64,000 bases of DNA from Cyanoderma ruficeps (Eukaryota > Chordata > Aves > Passeriformes > Timaliidae), in contig VZDJ01004378.1 in assembly GCA_008694505.1 (NCBI GenBank), positions 18,060,269 to 18,124,268 on the forward strand, in the 5' to 3' direction. A program made the position numbers and the translations under genes. Below are positions 1 through 50,400 of the stretch, piece after piece. Position 1 is the stretch's first letter. Each line of letters opens with the position of its first letter. A model generated the notes under the pieces. It was not told the origin of the DNA, did not search any database, and was given only the letters and a program-made list of their open reading frames with translations.

Positions 1-37120
<37,120 letters not shown>

Positions 37121-37395
37121 TATGTTTGGCACTGTGATTTGCTGTCAGTTGCTCTTTCTGTAGCAAGTTACGTCTCATAAGATGGTTAATTTATCAGAGC
37201 CATCAGTTTTCCCTTTACAGCTTGGCCTGTGGCTTGCATCATTGTGTAGCTCTCTCTAACTGTAATGTGCAGACGAACCAAGGCAATGCTAATTTGTAAA
37301 CGAAACATGGAATGTGGCAGAATATAATCATCAATTCTTCAGCATAATGTCATGTACAAGTATACCATTAAAAACTTTCCTGGCAACAGTTTGGT
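37121..37395 (+). other. TPH2: Probable TPH2 3' UTR (minimum)
   Basis: Sequence after the stop codon runs to a candidate polyadenylation signal ATTAAA at 37367-37372, followed by a T/G-rich stretch (CAGTTTGGTTTTC, about 37386-37398) that could be the downstream element. Cleavage near 37390 would give a 3' UTR of about 270 bases. A longer UTR using the next AATAAA near 39048 is possible. The exact end needs transcript data. Confidence 0.4.
37367..37372 (+). promoter_or_regulatory. TPH2: Candidate TPH2 polyadenylation signal (ATTAAA)
   Basis: ATTAAA is the common single-base variant of the polyadenylation signal. It is the first such hexamer I noticed after the TPH2 stop, with a T/G-rich stretch 14-31 bases downstream. 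Confidence 0.35.
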
Positions 37396-39630
37396 TTTCA
37401 TAAAATGATTCACTTCAATGTTTAAGAAGTGGTGATGCTGATTTCATTAGGTCTGAGTTTATTTCTTCATTATCCCTTCCCTTCCATAAGAATCCAGAAA
37501 AAATTGTTTGCAACATTTTAATTTTCTTTGTAAGAAAACATTATTTCTTTCTCTTTTGGTAAAGACACTGTCTTGTCCGTATATCTGTTACAAAACTTAG
37601 AGCCTCTGGACAGCACAATTTATATACCAGTAGGTATCAGAGATCAGGAAGGATATGTATTGGTACTAAAAGGTCTGTGAAGATTGTACATTATGAGAAC
37701 CCACAACTGACAAATGCCCAGTGTGGCTGAGCAATTGCAACACAGTGGAAAAAAAAGAAACCTCTGCCAGTTCATATAGAAAGGTAGTTGTAGTTCACAT
37801 GTGTTACCTGTGACGGTCCTAAGGGTGCTTCCTCTGAGAGTGCTATCTGGAGATAAGAGAGGAAGTACTTGTTTTAGTTTCATTGTTACATGTGAATCCA
37901 AAGTCCTTCTACATCCTTCTGTGTCTTCTGTATTCCCTTGTGTCTTGAACTTATTCCTCTTGCGTTTCAGGCATAGTTTGCCTTTCCTCATTATTCCACA
38001 TTCAACCTTGACTTGGCCATGCTTGACTGGGTCTACACTGTACCAGTATCAGAACATATAAAAGGGTGAATATGGAAGTTGTTATTTAATTATAGCTGAG
38101 ATGATTTTCAGTTACTAGAATATTTGTGAAGTGATTAAATCATAGAAACACCCAAGCTGCCTTGCTTGTATCAGATGGATGCAGGTAATGCCTGATTTAA
38201 TGAACTCTAAGCTGGCAAGCTCTGACAGAAGTACAAGCTCTGTCTGGGGAGCACAGTGCAGAAATATTTGGGCTGGGTCTTATCTGGAAGTAATAATTAT
38301 GCATGTCTTTCCTTTATCTGGGTTATTTTATTCTCCTATTAGCCAAGATAATGGAGAGTTGACTATATTTTGTGGACCCTTCTTAATGGAAACCACATGG
38401 CTTATGCAGATCATGTCAATAAGGGTGAAAGTGTCACAGCTTGTCTACATATATGGAAAATAGGTATCTATTGAAGCTGCTCTCCCAGCTGAAAGAGTCG
38501 TGCAGAGACTCTTAAGTACTGCTAGCAATTTTGGCATAAAAAAGGCACCACTTGATAGCATATCCTTAAATAGGAGACAATTTATAAAGATAATTTTCAC
38601 AGGGATATCTGCCACCTCTTCAAAGATTACTGTGAGATAACAGAAAAAGCTTTTTTTTTCTGTGGATAGTCCCTGCTGCATTCTAATGCTGCTGTTAATA
38701 GGTTGTGGAAAAATCTAGTTTTAGATTCAACTGTGACTGCCGCTGGTACAAATGAAGAGCTGTTGAGTTATCCCATGGGGATCAGTATGCCAGAGGAGTT
38801 TTTAACCTCCCAACATTAGTGCTGTCTGTTAGCTAGCACTTACCACAGAGAAATCACCGGCAACATTAGCAGGAAAGTTTCTACCTCTTTCTTTCCATGG
38901 AATCTGATGAACCCCTTGTAGCCCTTTCTGGAGAAAATGGACTATACTGAGATTTGCTTAAACCAGTCTGAAAAAAATCATTGTGCAAGAAATAGTAGCT
39001 CTTACTTGGTTCAAGAACTGGCAAGGTAGTGATGCTTGCTTAAGTAAAATAAAGCCACAATAAGCAACTAAGATTCAAAGCTTGCAAAGTTACCAAGGCT
39101 TTCCCTTGAATCAGAATTATGCAGGAAAACTTTAAATACTTATAATATCTGGATTTGTACTTGACTTTTCTGAATAGCTTAAAATAAGAATTCCAAAGCA
39201 GTGAAACAATAGAAGCATATCTTTGTTTTGTTTTGTGCTGTTGGCAAGTAAATCTCATTATGGATTAGGGAGAAACCCTTGAAATCCAGTAGTCATTCTA
39301 GGACTAATGATGGCAAGGAAACTGTCTACAGTGAAGATATAATGTCAATGACACAGAACATTGTCAAAGGATAATGGGCTCCCGCTGCTAGATATATGCT
39401 TAATCCAATGATTTTATTTCTATTATACAACATGATTAAAAATAAATTAACTGCAATGGGCTAAGGAATAATAGTGATTTAGAGAGACAATCACTCATTG
39501 TTCTTACATAGCAAAGCTGCCGTCTTACAGGCTGCAGAGCAAACTGGCTTTGGGCTTCAGCCAGTCAGGAGCCAGGACTGGGAAGGAATGCTTTAAAAAG
39601 TGCACTGTTGCACTTTTATGAATCACATAG

Positions 39631-39647
39631 TTTCAGCTTAGCTGAAA
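39631..39647. repeat. Short palindrome (7-bp arms)
   Basis: TTTCAGC TTA GCTGAAA is a perfect inverted repeat with a 3-base centre. It lies in an AT-rich block downstream of TPH2. It may be a protein-binding site or chance. Confidence 0.6.
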
Positions 39648-40559
39648 TTCTTCTCTGTGGTTTTTATTAGCAAATTAAGATCAGCCATGCAGCAATCTCC
39701 TTGGATGACAAGCTCATTTAGGCATAATGAGGGAATTATTGACAGTTATCAAATTACGCTAACGTTTTATTTGGAATAGGCCATATTTATATATGGTGCT
39801 TGTTTAGCTTTAGTGAGCTGGACTCTGGAAATTGAACTTCTGGCTTAGTCTCATTTATTTCCTGTGTAATTCTGAACTGATGCTTTATGGGTCTGAGATA
39901 TATGTACTTGCTTTGCCTGCACAGAGTAAATGGGCCCGAGCTTAATGAATGTAAAGCATTGCAGTGTTTACTACCATGCAAACCCTAAAATGAAAAACAA
40001 CACTCTGAGACATGGCAGCAAATACAAATACCAAGTTTCATTTGCAAACCTAGACATGGTTCATGCATTTCATTTAATTTGCTCGGTAGAGGGGGTGGAA
40101 TGAGACAGGTGTTAACATAATATATTGCATTTTCCCTCTCCACTTTTCAAGACCTGTTGGGAATCCTGTTTTTAGTTTGGCCCTAAAATGCACTTCTGTG
40201 AAATAAGGTGTCTTTTCCTTTTCTCTTGTTAGGATATCCTCATGTGATGGAGAAAATTCCAGAAATGTACTGTACTGTAATATGTATTTACTGATGCGCT
40301 GTAATGGATTATGGAAAAAAAGTTTCTCGTCTTTGAAAGGACAGCGTGGCTTAGAGAGCTAAAGATGCTGAAGGCTTTCACCTACAGGCTGCTGGTACAA
40401 ATCCAGTCCAGTCAGCAGTTACTGAAAGCTATCACCAGTCAGCCACCAGCAGCTTGGCTTCTGCGTGATGAACTGGGAGGCTGTGATTGCACAGTTTGGA
40501 GTAGAGGAGACCGAGGGAGATGTGATAGCCTTTTTCAAACACGTAGAAATAGCTGCAAA

Positions 40560-40720
40560 ATGGAAGGGACAAGCTGTTCTCCAGCTTCAAGAACTAATGG
40601 ACTTAAATTGCAGGAAAGGAGCATTAAGTTATGTAACAGTGAAACGTGGGGGACAGATTGCCTGGGGAGACTGCAGAGCCTCCATAATTTTTCAAGAGAA
40701 CAGTTTAGGCTGCTTTCTCT
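40560..40720 (+). mobile_element. Decayed CR1-like 3' fragment
   Basis: The + strand retains a worn version of the CR1 3' region: 'ttgcaggaaaggagc', then an 'acagtgaaacgtgggggacagattgcctgggga' stretch resembling the usual 'ctggaacagattgcccaggga', then 'gcagagcctccataatttttcaagag'. Similarity is clear only in this core and the borders are arbitrary. The open frames of 168 and 96 residues here run through this repeat and are not genes. Confidence 0.5.
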
Positions 40721-43700
40721 CAGGAGAGAGACTGGCACAGCCAGTCCCATCTTGAGACCAGAAACGAGGCCACACAGCGTCTTGAAGTCCCAGCCTGCAA
40801 AAGGCTTCAGACAGTAAGGCTTAAGAGCAGTAATGGTTAACAGCCACCAACCACTGTGGAGCATTTAAATGTCACCTGCACTTCTGCCTCCTCCTTCAGT
40901 CTTTGACCAACCCTAAAGAGTGGTTCCTCATGTTTCTGTCTTTCCTTAGGGAATGAATAGGATCCATGGTCAGGGTGTAGCCCAGTATGCTGACTGTGGT
41001 GCTCTATTTCAAGTTCATCAGCCATTTGGGAGGGCTCTGTGTGTGACTCACCTGCTGGTTACAGCTGCCCAGAGGCAGAAGACCAAGAGTGAGCAACCAG
41101 CATTTGTAGTTTTTGCAAACACGGTTTAAAGCTGCTGAACTTCATAAGCAAAATAGAAATTTGTATTTTATTCTGTCTGTGCCTGCATTTTAGTTGTCAG
41201 GAAGACTGTGCTCCCTTGGACACTCTTGAGAACTTGGAGCTCTTCCAAGCTGCTGAACTTAAGTACTCCAGCCATACATCAGCATTGTGTCTTGGTGAAA
41301 TCTGGGCACAGAGCATTCTGTTCTCCCTAACTCCCCTGACTTCCAAGGGAAAGAAAGCTGCTGGTGTAGTCCAGAAGGGAACTTTGGTTTAGGCCCCCAC
41401 TGTAGCTTCCCAGGGATCTTGGGGGCTACACCTGCTGTCCAGCCTAGTGTCACATTAAGAGCTAGGTAAGGATTAGTGCAGTGCTCTTCTACTCAGGAAA
41501 TCAGCTTTCCCAAGCTGGAAATTTTTTTTCATGTTTTATCAGAACAGTCTATGTCTTTTTAGAAATATGACATCTTCCTTTCTATCTCAGTTGGACCATG
41601 ATTATATTTCCAAATCATTTGTTCAGGGAGTAATTCTGCTATATTTATATAAAGGTTATGCTCTGTGGTATCAGTCACTGCAGCTCTGGAGATGTTTCAC
41701 GGACAAATTCTTGCCTTTTCAGTGAAGAGTTGGACAACAATGACAGATTTCTCTTACAGACTTCAAAGTGTGTTTTGTGTAGAGACAGGACTCTAAGAGA
41801 AAAGTTCTGGTTATACTAGAAATTATTGGCTATTAAAAATATATATTTCAGGAAATACATTATTAGAAATGAGTACCTCCAGTTGTCATACCAAAGGCTG
41901 TAGAGATGTCTTTGGCATTCTTATTGGTAATTTCCTTAAATGAGCTTGAAGGCTAAACAGTGTTCTCAACTGAAATGCTGCATGAAACCTCTGTTATATT
42001 TTGTGTGTGGTCCTTGAGAAAAGGTAAGTAGACACAAAATTATCAGAATTTAGTAACGTCTATTCAAAACAACTCCATTTAGTTTAAAAAGGCCCTCCAA
42101 CACCTTAGAGTAAGAATTCATATTTCTTTGCCAACAGCAGAAATATTAAGGTAAGACTGAAAATATGTGCTGGCATCTACTTGGAATTTGGCCCAGAGGG
42201 TGGAATAAAAGTGTGAAATGGGTTATGTAGTCCAATACATTAATATGCAAGTGGGTGATGGATATTCTGGTGGACATTTTTTCAAATGTAGTCAGAAATC
42301 TCAAATGTCCAGAAAAAATGGAGAAGAGGCTGCCATTGCCACACTCGATCTTTGGAGGTAAAGAGCTGAATTTGTGAAGCAGCAGGAGGTAGATTTCAGT
42401 CCATATTAAACTGGCACGTGACCTGAAACACAACCCAAATACTCCTACATCACTGGCTTCTGTGTGAGCTCCTGTGTGAATACAATCCTGATAACAGAGC
42501 AGCAATAAAGAACCCTAGAGCCAAACAGCCCTGTTTTCCCACAGCAGAAAATGTGGGTGATTTGAGACCAACATGACACAAATAAAATTATTTTTATTTC
42601 CTAGAAAACCTTTTAAAATATGGTACTATTTTATTTTTAACTAGAATTATAAAGAGATATGTTAATTATGGAATGGTTGATACTCTTAGTATTTTTTGCC
42701 TTGAGCTTTTCTAGTTGTCACCAAACACCCTACCCATCTCACTACGTTACATGAAAGTAGAGTAATGCTGAAGACGTGATGCTGCCATTTCCTAGGGCTT
42801 TACAATTGATGGGTATACCTAGTGCTACCCTCCCTCACCACCCTCCTTGCAGCGAATTGCAAACTCCAGAGATGTGAATAAGGTCACTTGATGGTAAATG
42901 AGTTTAAGGTTATACACCCAGTGGATTTGCCACTCTAGCAGAATTTCTCAGGAGGATCTATTTGGTTGACTTCCCTTTTAATGATTACCCTTGCTAAATC
43001 ACTTGAAGGTGGAGTTATGAAAAAGCAAGTGTCTCTCATCAGACGGGAACGAGGGAGTCAAAATCTCAACTGCTGCAAACCCAGCACATGTTCCAAGAGA
43101 GGTTTTAGTGCCAGCGCCAGTCAGTTCAATTGGAATTAGGTCAAAATAGATTTTGTAGTTGCTGGACTGAAAGGCTACATTTTACCTGCAGGTCTCAATC
43201 CAGGTACTGTTTTCTGAGACAGATCCATGTCTGCTGGAACAGGAGCTAGAGCTATAAGTCAAGCCTGTAAAGCCTTACTTCATTGGCAGACATTTTTTAA
43301 AAGAAAATGTCATCTCCAGAATAAAAATTCAGTGTGCAGAAGGTGAAGAGGCAACATGGTCTGCTGTTTTCTGAGATCTCATTCACTGCTCTTTCCCAGT
43401 GCTGGTCAGCACAGTTCATGCATTCAAGTGAAGACTCGGCCTGTGCTAATTGACAGGGGCAGAAGTTCTGAAGCTGTCTGAATCCCAGAGAAGAGTTCCT
43501 GCTTTGAGCGGGTCCTGAGGCCTCAGAAGCCTGCTGTTTGTCTTCTGTGACTTGTTTGTACAGAGTAACTCCTCAGGGTTTGTCTGTGGGTGTCTCTGTA
43601 GAGGGATCATTTAACACATGCTGTCATATGTAAGGTAGTAGAGAGAGGTTAGGAAGTACCAAGAATTTTATTCCATAGCTCTCCTTTCCAGATCATCTCA

Positions 43701-46700
43701 TACCGGGCTGATGCTTTAAAAAAAAAAAAGGCCCACCAGTACCATCCATCCATGCCTTCCTCCCACTGCAGTCCTGGGGCAGGTGTTCTGTAGGGCATCG
43801 TTCTCGTTTGTCCCTTCTCTTCTCTGAGGCCAGCAGTAGCACACAGTGGATCTGAAGGGCTGGGTGAGCTCTCCCTGCTGTGACCCCCGGGGCGTTTTCC
43901 TGGTGGGACATCGAAGTGCGGAGGTGGGCGGCCTCGTACAGCTCTGTGGGGAAGTACAGTGAGTACAGTGTGGTGGTGCACAACACTGAGATGGAAAGCA
44001 CAGCCTCACTGGTGGAGTGAAGCCCACTAGGCTACTCAGAGTGCTCAGTGGTGCCAATAAAATCTCCCTTGCCCTGTTTCAAAGGCAGAATTTAAATAAG
44101 CAATTGCTTAGGAAGCCTAACACTTGGGCCTTTAAAAAAGCCAGTGGCCCCCGCAGACTTATAAAGAAAGGGCTTGGGCAACTGTGTGGTATGTATAGCA
44201 AGTAGTGATTTTCTCATCACAACGTCAGCACAAAATCTGGCATACAGATGTGGGGTTCATGTGGATTCAGTTTTGTTGCGCCATCTCTCAAAAAGCTCAG
44301 AAGCTCAGATGGTCTGTTTGCAGCCGGACAGGCATAGGGACCTCTATTTAATTCTCTGTTTTCTTGCCATTACCTTATTTCCAGTGAGGAGGAAGAGCAC
44401 TGTACTTATGAATGCTGTGTAAAAGCTGGTGCATTTTCACTGAGTGATAGTTTGGTCTGTCAAAGTTAGGAATGAAAGCATGGTTAGAGGCAGCGAATTA
44501 AACCTCAAATGTAATGCCTCTGATTTGCAGAAGGGAAAGGGGAAGTGCTAAGTGAATATAGGAAATTGCAGCATTATGCGTTGTGAGAGCAATTCTTTCC
44601 ATCCTTGTAGCTAATGGACTGAACAGAAAGTGAACAATTTATTTCATACAATGATTCACCAACACTTTGACAGGGTTTCCAATTCTGAGCTCAGTTTCAT
44701 GTTCAGCTCCCTGTTTACTAGTGAAATAGTACAATTATCTGTCTACCTCTAACACTTTATAAGCAGGCAAGGCTGCAGGATCTGAAAAGAATAAAAATAA
44801 CTGTATAAATCCTGAATGTTTAAGGCTGGAGGGAAGGGAAATGAAGCAAGTGTTATCTTTCCTGCGGTCTATTGGAACATTCCTCTAAAAATAAAGTTAA
44901 ATTCCCTGGGAAAATAGGTCCAAAAGAAAAATGCCAATGGAACTCGGTTTTCAATTTCTATTTAATGTTTCCCCCATCTAGGTTTGTGAAAGGAAATCAC
45001 AAAACATTTCTCGTTTGAGTCCACTTGTCAAATTGTCGATAGTAAAGTAGCCAGAACTGTTACAGCTGAATTGGTCACATAAAACTCTGGTGAAAAAGGG
45101 ATACTTCTCCCAGAGGCATTTAGTAAATGTGCTAAGCTGCTTTACAAGACAGGATGACATTTTTCTGGTTTAACCCCAGTTTTATTGAGAATAGAAATCA
45201 CTTGGACTATGAGGAGTTTTAGTTTTTAATCTTGAAATGTTTGTGAGCCAGGTCTGACTGCACACATCTCTTGCTCATGGGATCAGTGTGTTTGAACGGA
45301 ACAGCCTCTCAGAAGAGCATAATTAGCTACTTGTTAAGTTTGATTATTTTTGATGTCAGTGTTTATCAAGGCTATTTGGAAGGAGATTCTGGACAAATAT
45401 GTTTCAGAAGTCCCAAAGTATAAATTCAGTAGAGCTTTTAAAATCCAGTGAGTGTCAATGAGTTGGTAAAAAAAAGATGATGCCTATAAAAATGGATATA
45501 AAAGCTATTAATAAGGGTTACAAGTAGAACATTTGAGGATTTAGGAGTCTTATTTCAAATTGCATAGGTAAAATAGAAAAGATTAGAAGTCAGTAGCAGC
45601 AATTACCTGTTGCAGCCCCTTCTGCCAGATGGTGATGAGACTGTCACTTCATGGAGGAACCTGAGTCTGCAGCTTTTGCTTAGCAAAAAATATGAGTAGA
45701 GAGTTGATGCTAAAACTGCTGTTAGTTTGAGAGCCAGTTAGATTGATGGCAGCAGCAGCAGTCACCGTGGGTGCTGAAGTCTGGGATCTGGCTGAGGAGG
45801 TAGGGTGGGTAGCAGTGGGCAGCTGCCTTTGCTGGGAATGGCATCCACCAGTGGCTTTGGAACCATTAAAGAGCAGGAATTTCATACTGCTATTTTGTAC
45901 ATTGTTCCTGCAGACTCGGGAGGGAACTCTGCATATCAGGGAGAAAGTATCTGCTTTTTGGGTACAACAGAAAAGGGATAGACAGTCCTGCATGACTTTG
46001 GTAGAGGAGAGGAATTTAAGATTATCAATAGCAGAAGAGTTCCCTAATCCTGGCCTGTTAAGGAAAAGAAAATCCTCATTAAAAAAATCCTTGTAAGTCC
46101 TTAAAAATTCCTTACAAGTCCAAAGTTATGAGTACCAGTGTTTATGCACAAGAGGAGAATCCTCAGTGCCAAGGCTCCTTCAATGACACTGGGGGAGAAG
46201 GGAGAGAGGTGCTGGGTTAATTGTCTGCTGAGTCTCTGTGTGAGTTTTCTGCTGCCCTTTCTAGAAGCAGTGCTCTGGGCCTGGGTTTGCTGGGCAAGCC
46301 AGCAGTGCTGGCTTCATGGATGAGATTTGCACTGGTACAATTAATCTGCTCCCTGTAAAAGAGAGAAATACAGCACTCTCACTGAATTATAGGAGTGAAT
46401 ATGGGGCAACAGGGACAAATTTAAATTAGGTGTTTACTACAGGGTGAAAATGAATGTAACCTGTGAGTGCTTTTCTCTGTAAAATCAGTCCTGGGTATAG
46501 TTCCTGCAAATGTAACATTACTTCATGCCTCCATTCAGTTGGTTGGCTCTCACTCTGTATCTTTCTGACTTTATCAAGTTCCAGGCAAACCTTGGCAGTT
46601 GTCCAAATTTAAGTGAAATCAGCCATTTTGTTAGCTCTGAAATAAATCATGTATCTGAAGGAGCAGGAGAAATCCGCCTGAAGAAATCTGTGGTAGTCCT

Positions 46701-47411
46701 TGGCAGTAACTCTTTGAGCTAAGAAGCATATATTATGGTGGCTCTGAAGCTGTCTGGGCAGAATTTGCACAAAACCATTGCTGTGACTTAGGAACTACGG
46801 CAGATTTCTCTGGATTCCCTTAAATTCCTGAGTTTCAGCTTTCTACTGGGCCTGGTATAAAGGGCAGAAATCACAAACTGGGAAAAAAAATGTTTCCCCT
46901 CTCTTGGTAAGCGACTGGTGCAAACAGAAAACTTCCCTTTTCAGCATCAGCAAGTTCAAGAGAGTGACTGTTCCACTTCCAGCCTCCCTGGCACTCTCAC
47001 CTCAGAAGATGGTGTAGACAGCACTTGTTTCCTGTGATTCCCTCTAGCAACCTTATTTTCAGTTGCCTGGAGCATGGTGCAAGGTGACTTGTGTTTCTTT
47101 TTCAAAAAATGTCTTCATCTTTAGTACTGCAGAAAGGGCCTTTCTTTCTTACAGATTTGTGAAAATGTTTTTTTGGTAAGATCAATACATCTACTTTCAC
47201 ACTTTTGCCCGAGTGCTTCACTGTTGGATGTTTCACAGTTCTGGGATATGTAAAATCCTAAACAAAACCTAATCTATTTTGGTCTTTTAGAAGATTAAAG
47301 CAAACAAGCAAGCTGATATTTCATTACCCTCTTTCCCTCCAACGTTTAACTTGCCATTTGCCCTAATTAATCTTGCGTGTGGCTCTTTAGCTAGGCAATA
47401 TATTTTTTTCA

Positions 47412-47436
47412 GTGTGTGTATGTATGTATATACATG
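47412..47436. repeat. TG/TATG simple repeat
   Basis: GTGTGTGTATGTATGTATAT followed by ACATG is a short imperfect microsatellite containing the palindrome ATGTATATACAT. Confidence 0.8.
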
Positions 47437-50400
47437 TAAAATAAAAAGAGGCCAGATTTTTTTCTAAGCAGATTTTTCCATGGTCTCCTATGTCTCAATT
47501 GCTGCTCTGGGTTCTAAGAAGCTGCATGTGTAGTTCTCATGCAGAAAACAGAGCAAACATGATGTAACTAACCCATATTGACTGCCAGATGCCTCAAAGT
47601 GTTCAGGACTTGCAGTAAACTACTGTTTTCTTTGGTCTGCCTCCACTCTGCCTTCTGATGCTTTTTCCTTTGATGCCCTGTGACCTCACTGCAAATGTGA
47701 TGCCTTCTGCTCAGTGCTCTTGGACAGATGGACAGTGGTGCCAACAAGGAATCTCAAGAGCCAGCCCACTAGACTCTCACTTGTCATTCCTCAGAAGGAT
47801 GGTAACTGTTCAGCTAAAGCTAATGGTTTCTGACAAGGGGTAAACTAGACTTAAAGAAATACTGTTTCTGTGAAACCAGAGTCTTCAAACAGATATTTAG
47901 AACTACACTTCTCTGTCAGATGCCAGTGTTGGTAACCATACTTCATCAGCTGATCACATGATAATTACAATTACTATCCTAGCCCAGAGAAAAGGCTCAG
48001 TTCATTGGTCCAAGTATTGATTAACTGGTGCAGTCAAGATTACTTTACTTCACAGAGGAGCAATAACCATTAATAGTGTTACAATTACAGCCCAGAAAAT
48101 ACGGTGATGAGAGGTTAGATTGGAACTTCAATAGATAAGGAGTGAGGCATTGTTTATATAATCCTGAAAATCTTAGAGCTGCTATGTTAAAGGAGGTAAT
48201 TAACCTGAGGGAACCACTGATGGCAGGGAGGGGTTCATGTCCTCAGGTTGTGTTCAGGGAGCACTCCCCGTGGGAATCCTGAGAGGAAAATATTTAGCTG
48301 ACTGGGCTGATGCATGTGTGGAGGTGTGAGAAGGCTTGTATTTTGTTACTGTGAAACCATCAAATACACCCATACCTGAACAGGGTGACTTTTTAGTTCC
48401 TGTTCCCTCTCTGGTCTGCTTGGGCAGGAGTGGGAAGGAGAGGCCATAGCATGAGATGGCACCAGGACATCTTTCTTCTCTCCTCCTTCTCAGGTGGATG
48501 CAGGAAAACTTAATATTTTTTTTGGAACAAAGTTTTGTGTGGAGCAATAAAATTTTGCAGAACAAAACAGCAAGTTAGAGTTCATTAAGTTTATAGGGCT
48601 GGTGCTGTTTTTTTCCCAAGAGTGAGCTGCAGATTTGATTTAAGATTCTAACAGCCCCTTCAGCTCAGGAAGAAAATCCTGTGAAGATTCTCCCACTGTG
48701 GAAAAAGATCAGAAGAATTTTCTTAGTGCTTTGTGTGTCAAAGCCCAAAGTCTAAAGGCCACGTCACTTTGCCCTTCTCTGAGAGTGTTCAAATCTCTTG
48801 GATTAGCAGAACTTCCAGAAAGCCACAGGTGGAATCTCATTCTTCTGAACTTCTGGAGGTGGTGAAGCAGGACATACAGCAATGGCTTTATTGATGAAAA
48901 ATTTATTATCTGAAGTCAGTAAGTTCATATCCTCAATCTCTTTGACCCCATTATCTAGGCTTCAGCTAATTTCAAAAGTCAGTCTGTTCCAAAACACATC
49001 CAGTTCCTCTGCTGTTCATGGATCACACGGCAGGAATGTGACTGTTCCTGCTGAATAGCAATTGCCCGTGGGCAGTGTGTGTGTGCTTATATTCCCTCAT
49101 ACAGCCCACACTTCCACACAGGGCCATACTGGTTTGTGTAAATTCATCTTAATCTCAATCTCTACACATGTGGGCATATTTCACCCATCTGATAAGGATC
49201 AAGGGACACATGCCTTGCTATATACTTTATATTCAAACAATCTGGGGTTGATTTGATGCCAGGAGAAGAGCTTTTAATTCCCCTTCTCAAGGCATTAAAC
49301 TACCAACATTAACTTTCTGTGCTCAGCTCTTGGGGTCTGCAAGGAAATGGTGTGAGCAAATTTGATAGCAGGTATATTGGCATGTGAATGTAAATTAGGT
49401 AGAGAGCTGTAGGCAAAATGAATATCAGGCTAAGATGTGTGGTGATTTACAAAGGAAAAAATTGAACCAAATTAAACTCAAGCTAATTTTTTTTTTCTTA
49501 TTGTGTTGATAGTTTGAGTGTTTGATTTGTATGCTGTGAGCAGATTGTTTGGAAATAGGAGATGATTGGTTCTTTTGTCAATGAAAATGTGGAGGGCTCT
49601 TATGTGCCACTCTTAAATATAAAATCTCTTTGCCAGAGCAAATCTTACCATTAATTGGAATTATTTCTGTCAGTGCTGTCTTCTTCCTTCCTTACCTACT
49701 CTCCCTCAAATTCTACAAAAAGATTCAGGCCTTCAATTTCACCAATTTGGGTGCATAATCCAGTGGTGTTCTTTTTATTTACAGACTAGGTATTGACTAG
49801 AGAAATGTAGATAAACAATGGTCTGCCCAACTCACAGATACTGTTTGCATGCCTCCTCTTTACCACTGCTGCTTTTTACCACTTCACTACGAAAGTTTTG
49901 TCAGATTTTATGGGGTATTTGTAAAAGTCAAGAGATTCCAGAGAATTTTACCTTTCTATTCAAGCTACTGTAAAATATATCAAAACTTGTAGCTCTTTTC
50001 AGCAAAATCATTGCAGGCAGGTCCTGCCCTTTCTTAAACTGGAAGGCAGCAGCTTGAGCTCATCCTCTGAGTGCCACTGTGACAGTCTGATCACCTGGGG
50101 AGAGTAGTGTCTTACAGACAGGCAGATCCCAAGCCATTTTAGTAATTACAGGTGAAAACTAACAGCCTGCCAGTGCAGATTCTTGAGTGCCCAAGGCGTG
50201 TGCTTACAGTCGGAGCCTTCCCAGTACAATTGCTGCATTCAGTGGTTCTGCAGCAGCTTGTCCAGGGGGCCCCTGGAGAGAGCATCTTGTAAATAGAATA
50301 ATCAGGAGATAATAAATGTAATGGACAGTAGTTTTGCAAGCTCCTGACCAGCTGGAATTGAGAGACCCCATGCTAGCTAATGCAGCTACATAATTGTCAG

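Noticed and set aside
40311..40817. 168-residue open frame, and an overlapping 96-residue one
   Set aside because: No family match, no splice or promoter context, and part is decayed CR1-like sequence.
43905..44020. Plus-strand frame reading Tyr-Ser-Glu-Tyr-Ser-Val-Val-Val-His-Asn-Thr-Glu
   Set aside because: It loosely recalls the end of an immunoglobulin-like domain, but it is short, has no conserved Cys or Trp frame around it and the upstream frame is closed.
43649..44057. Three overlapping minus-strand frames of 102-113 residues
   Set aside because: Overlap in all three frames of one strand is typical of GC-rich DNA; no recognisable domain in any.
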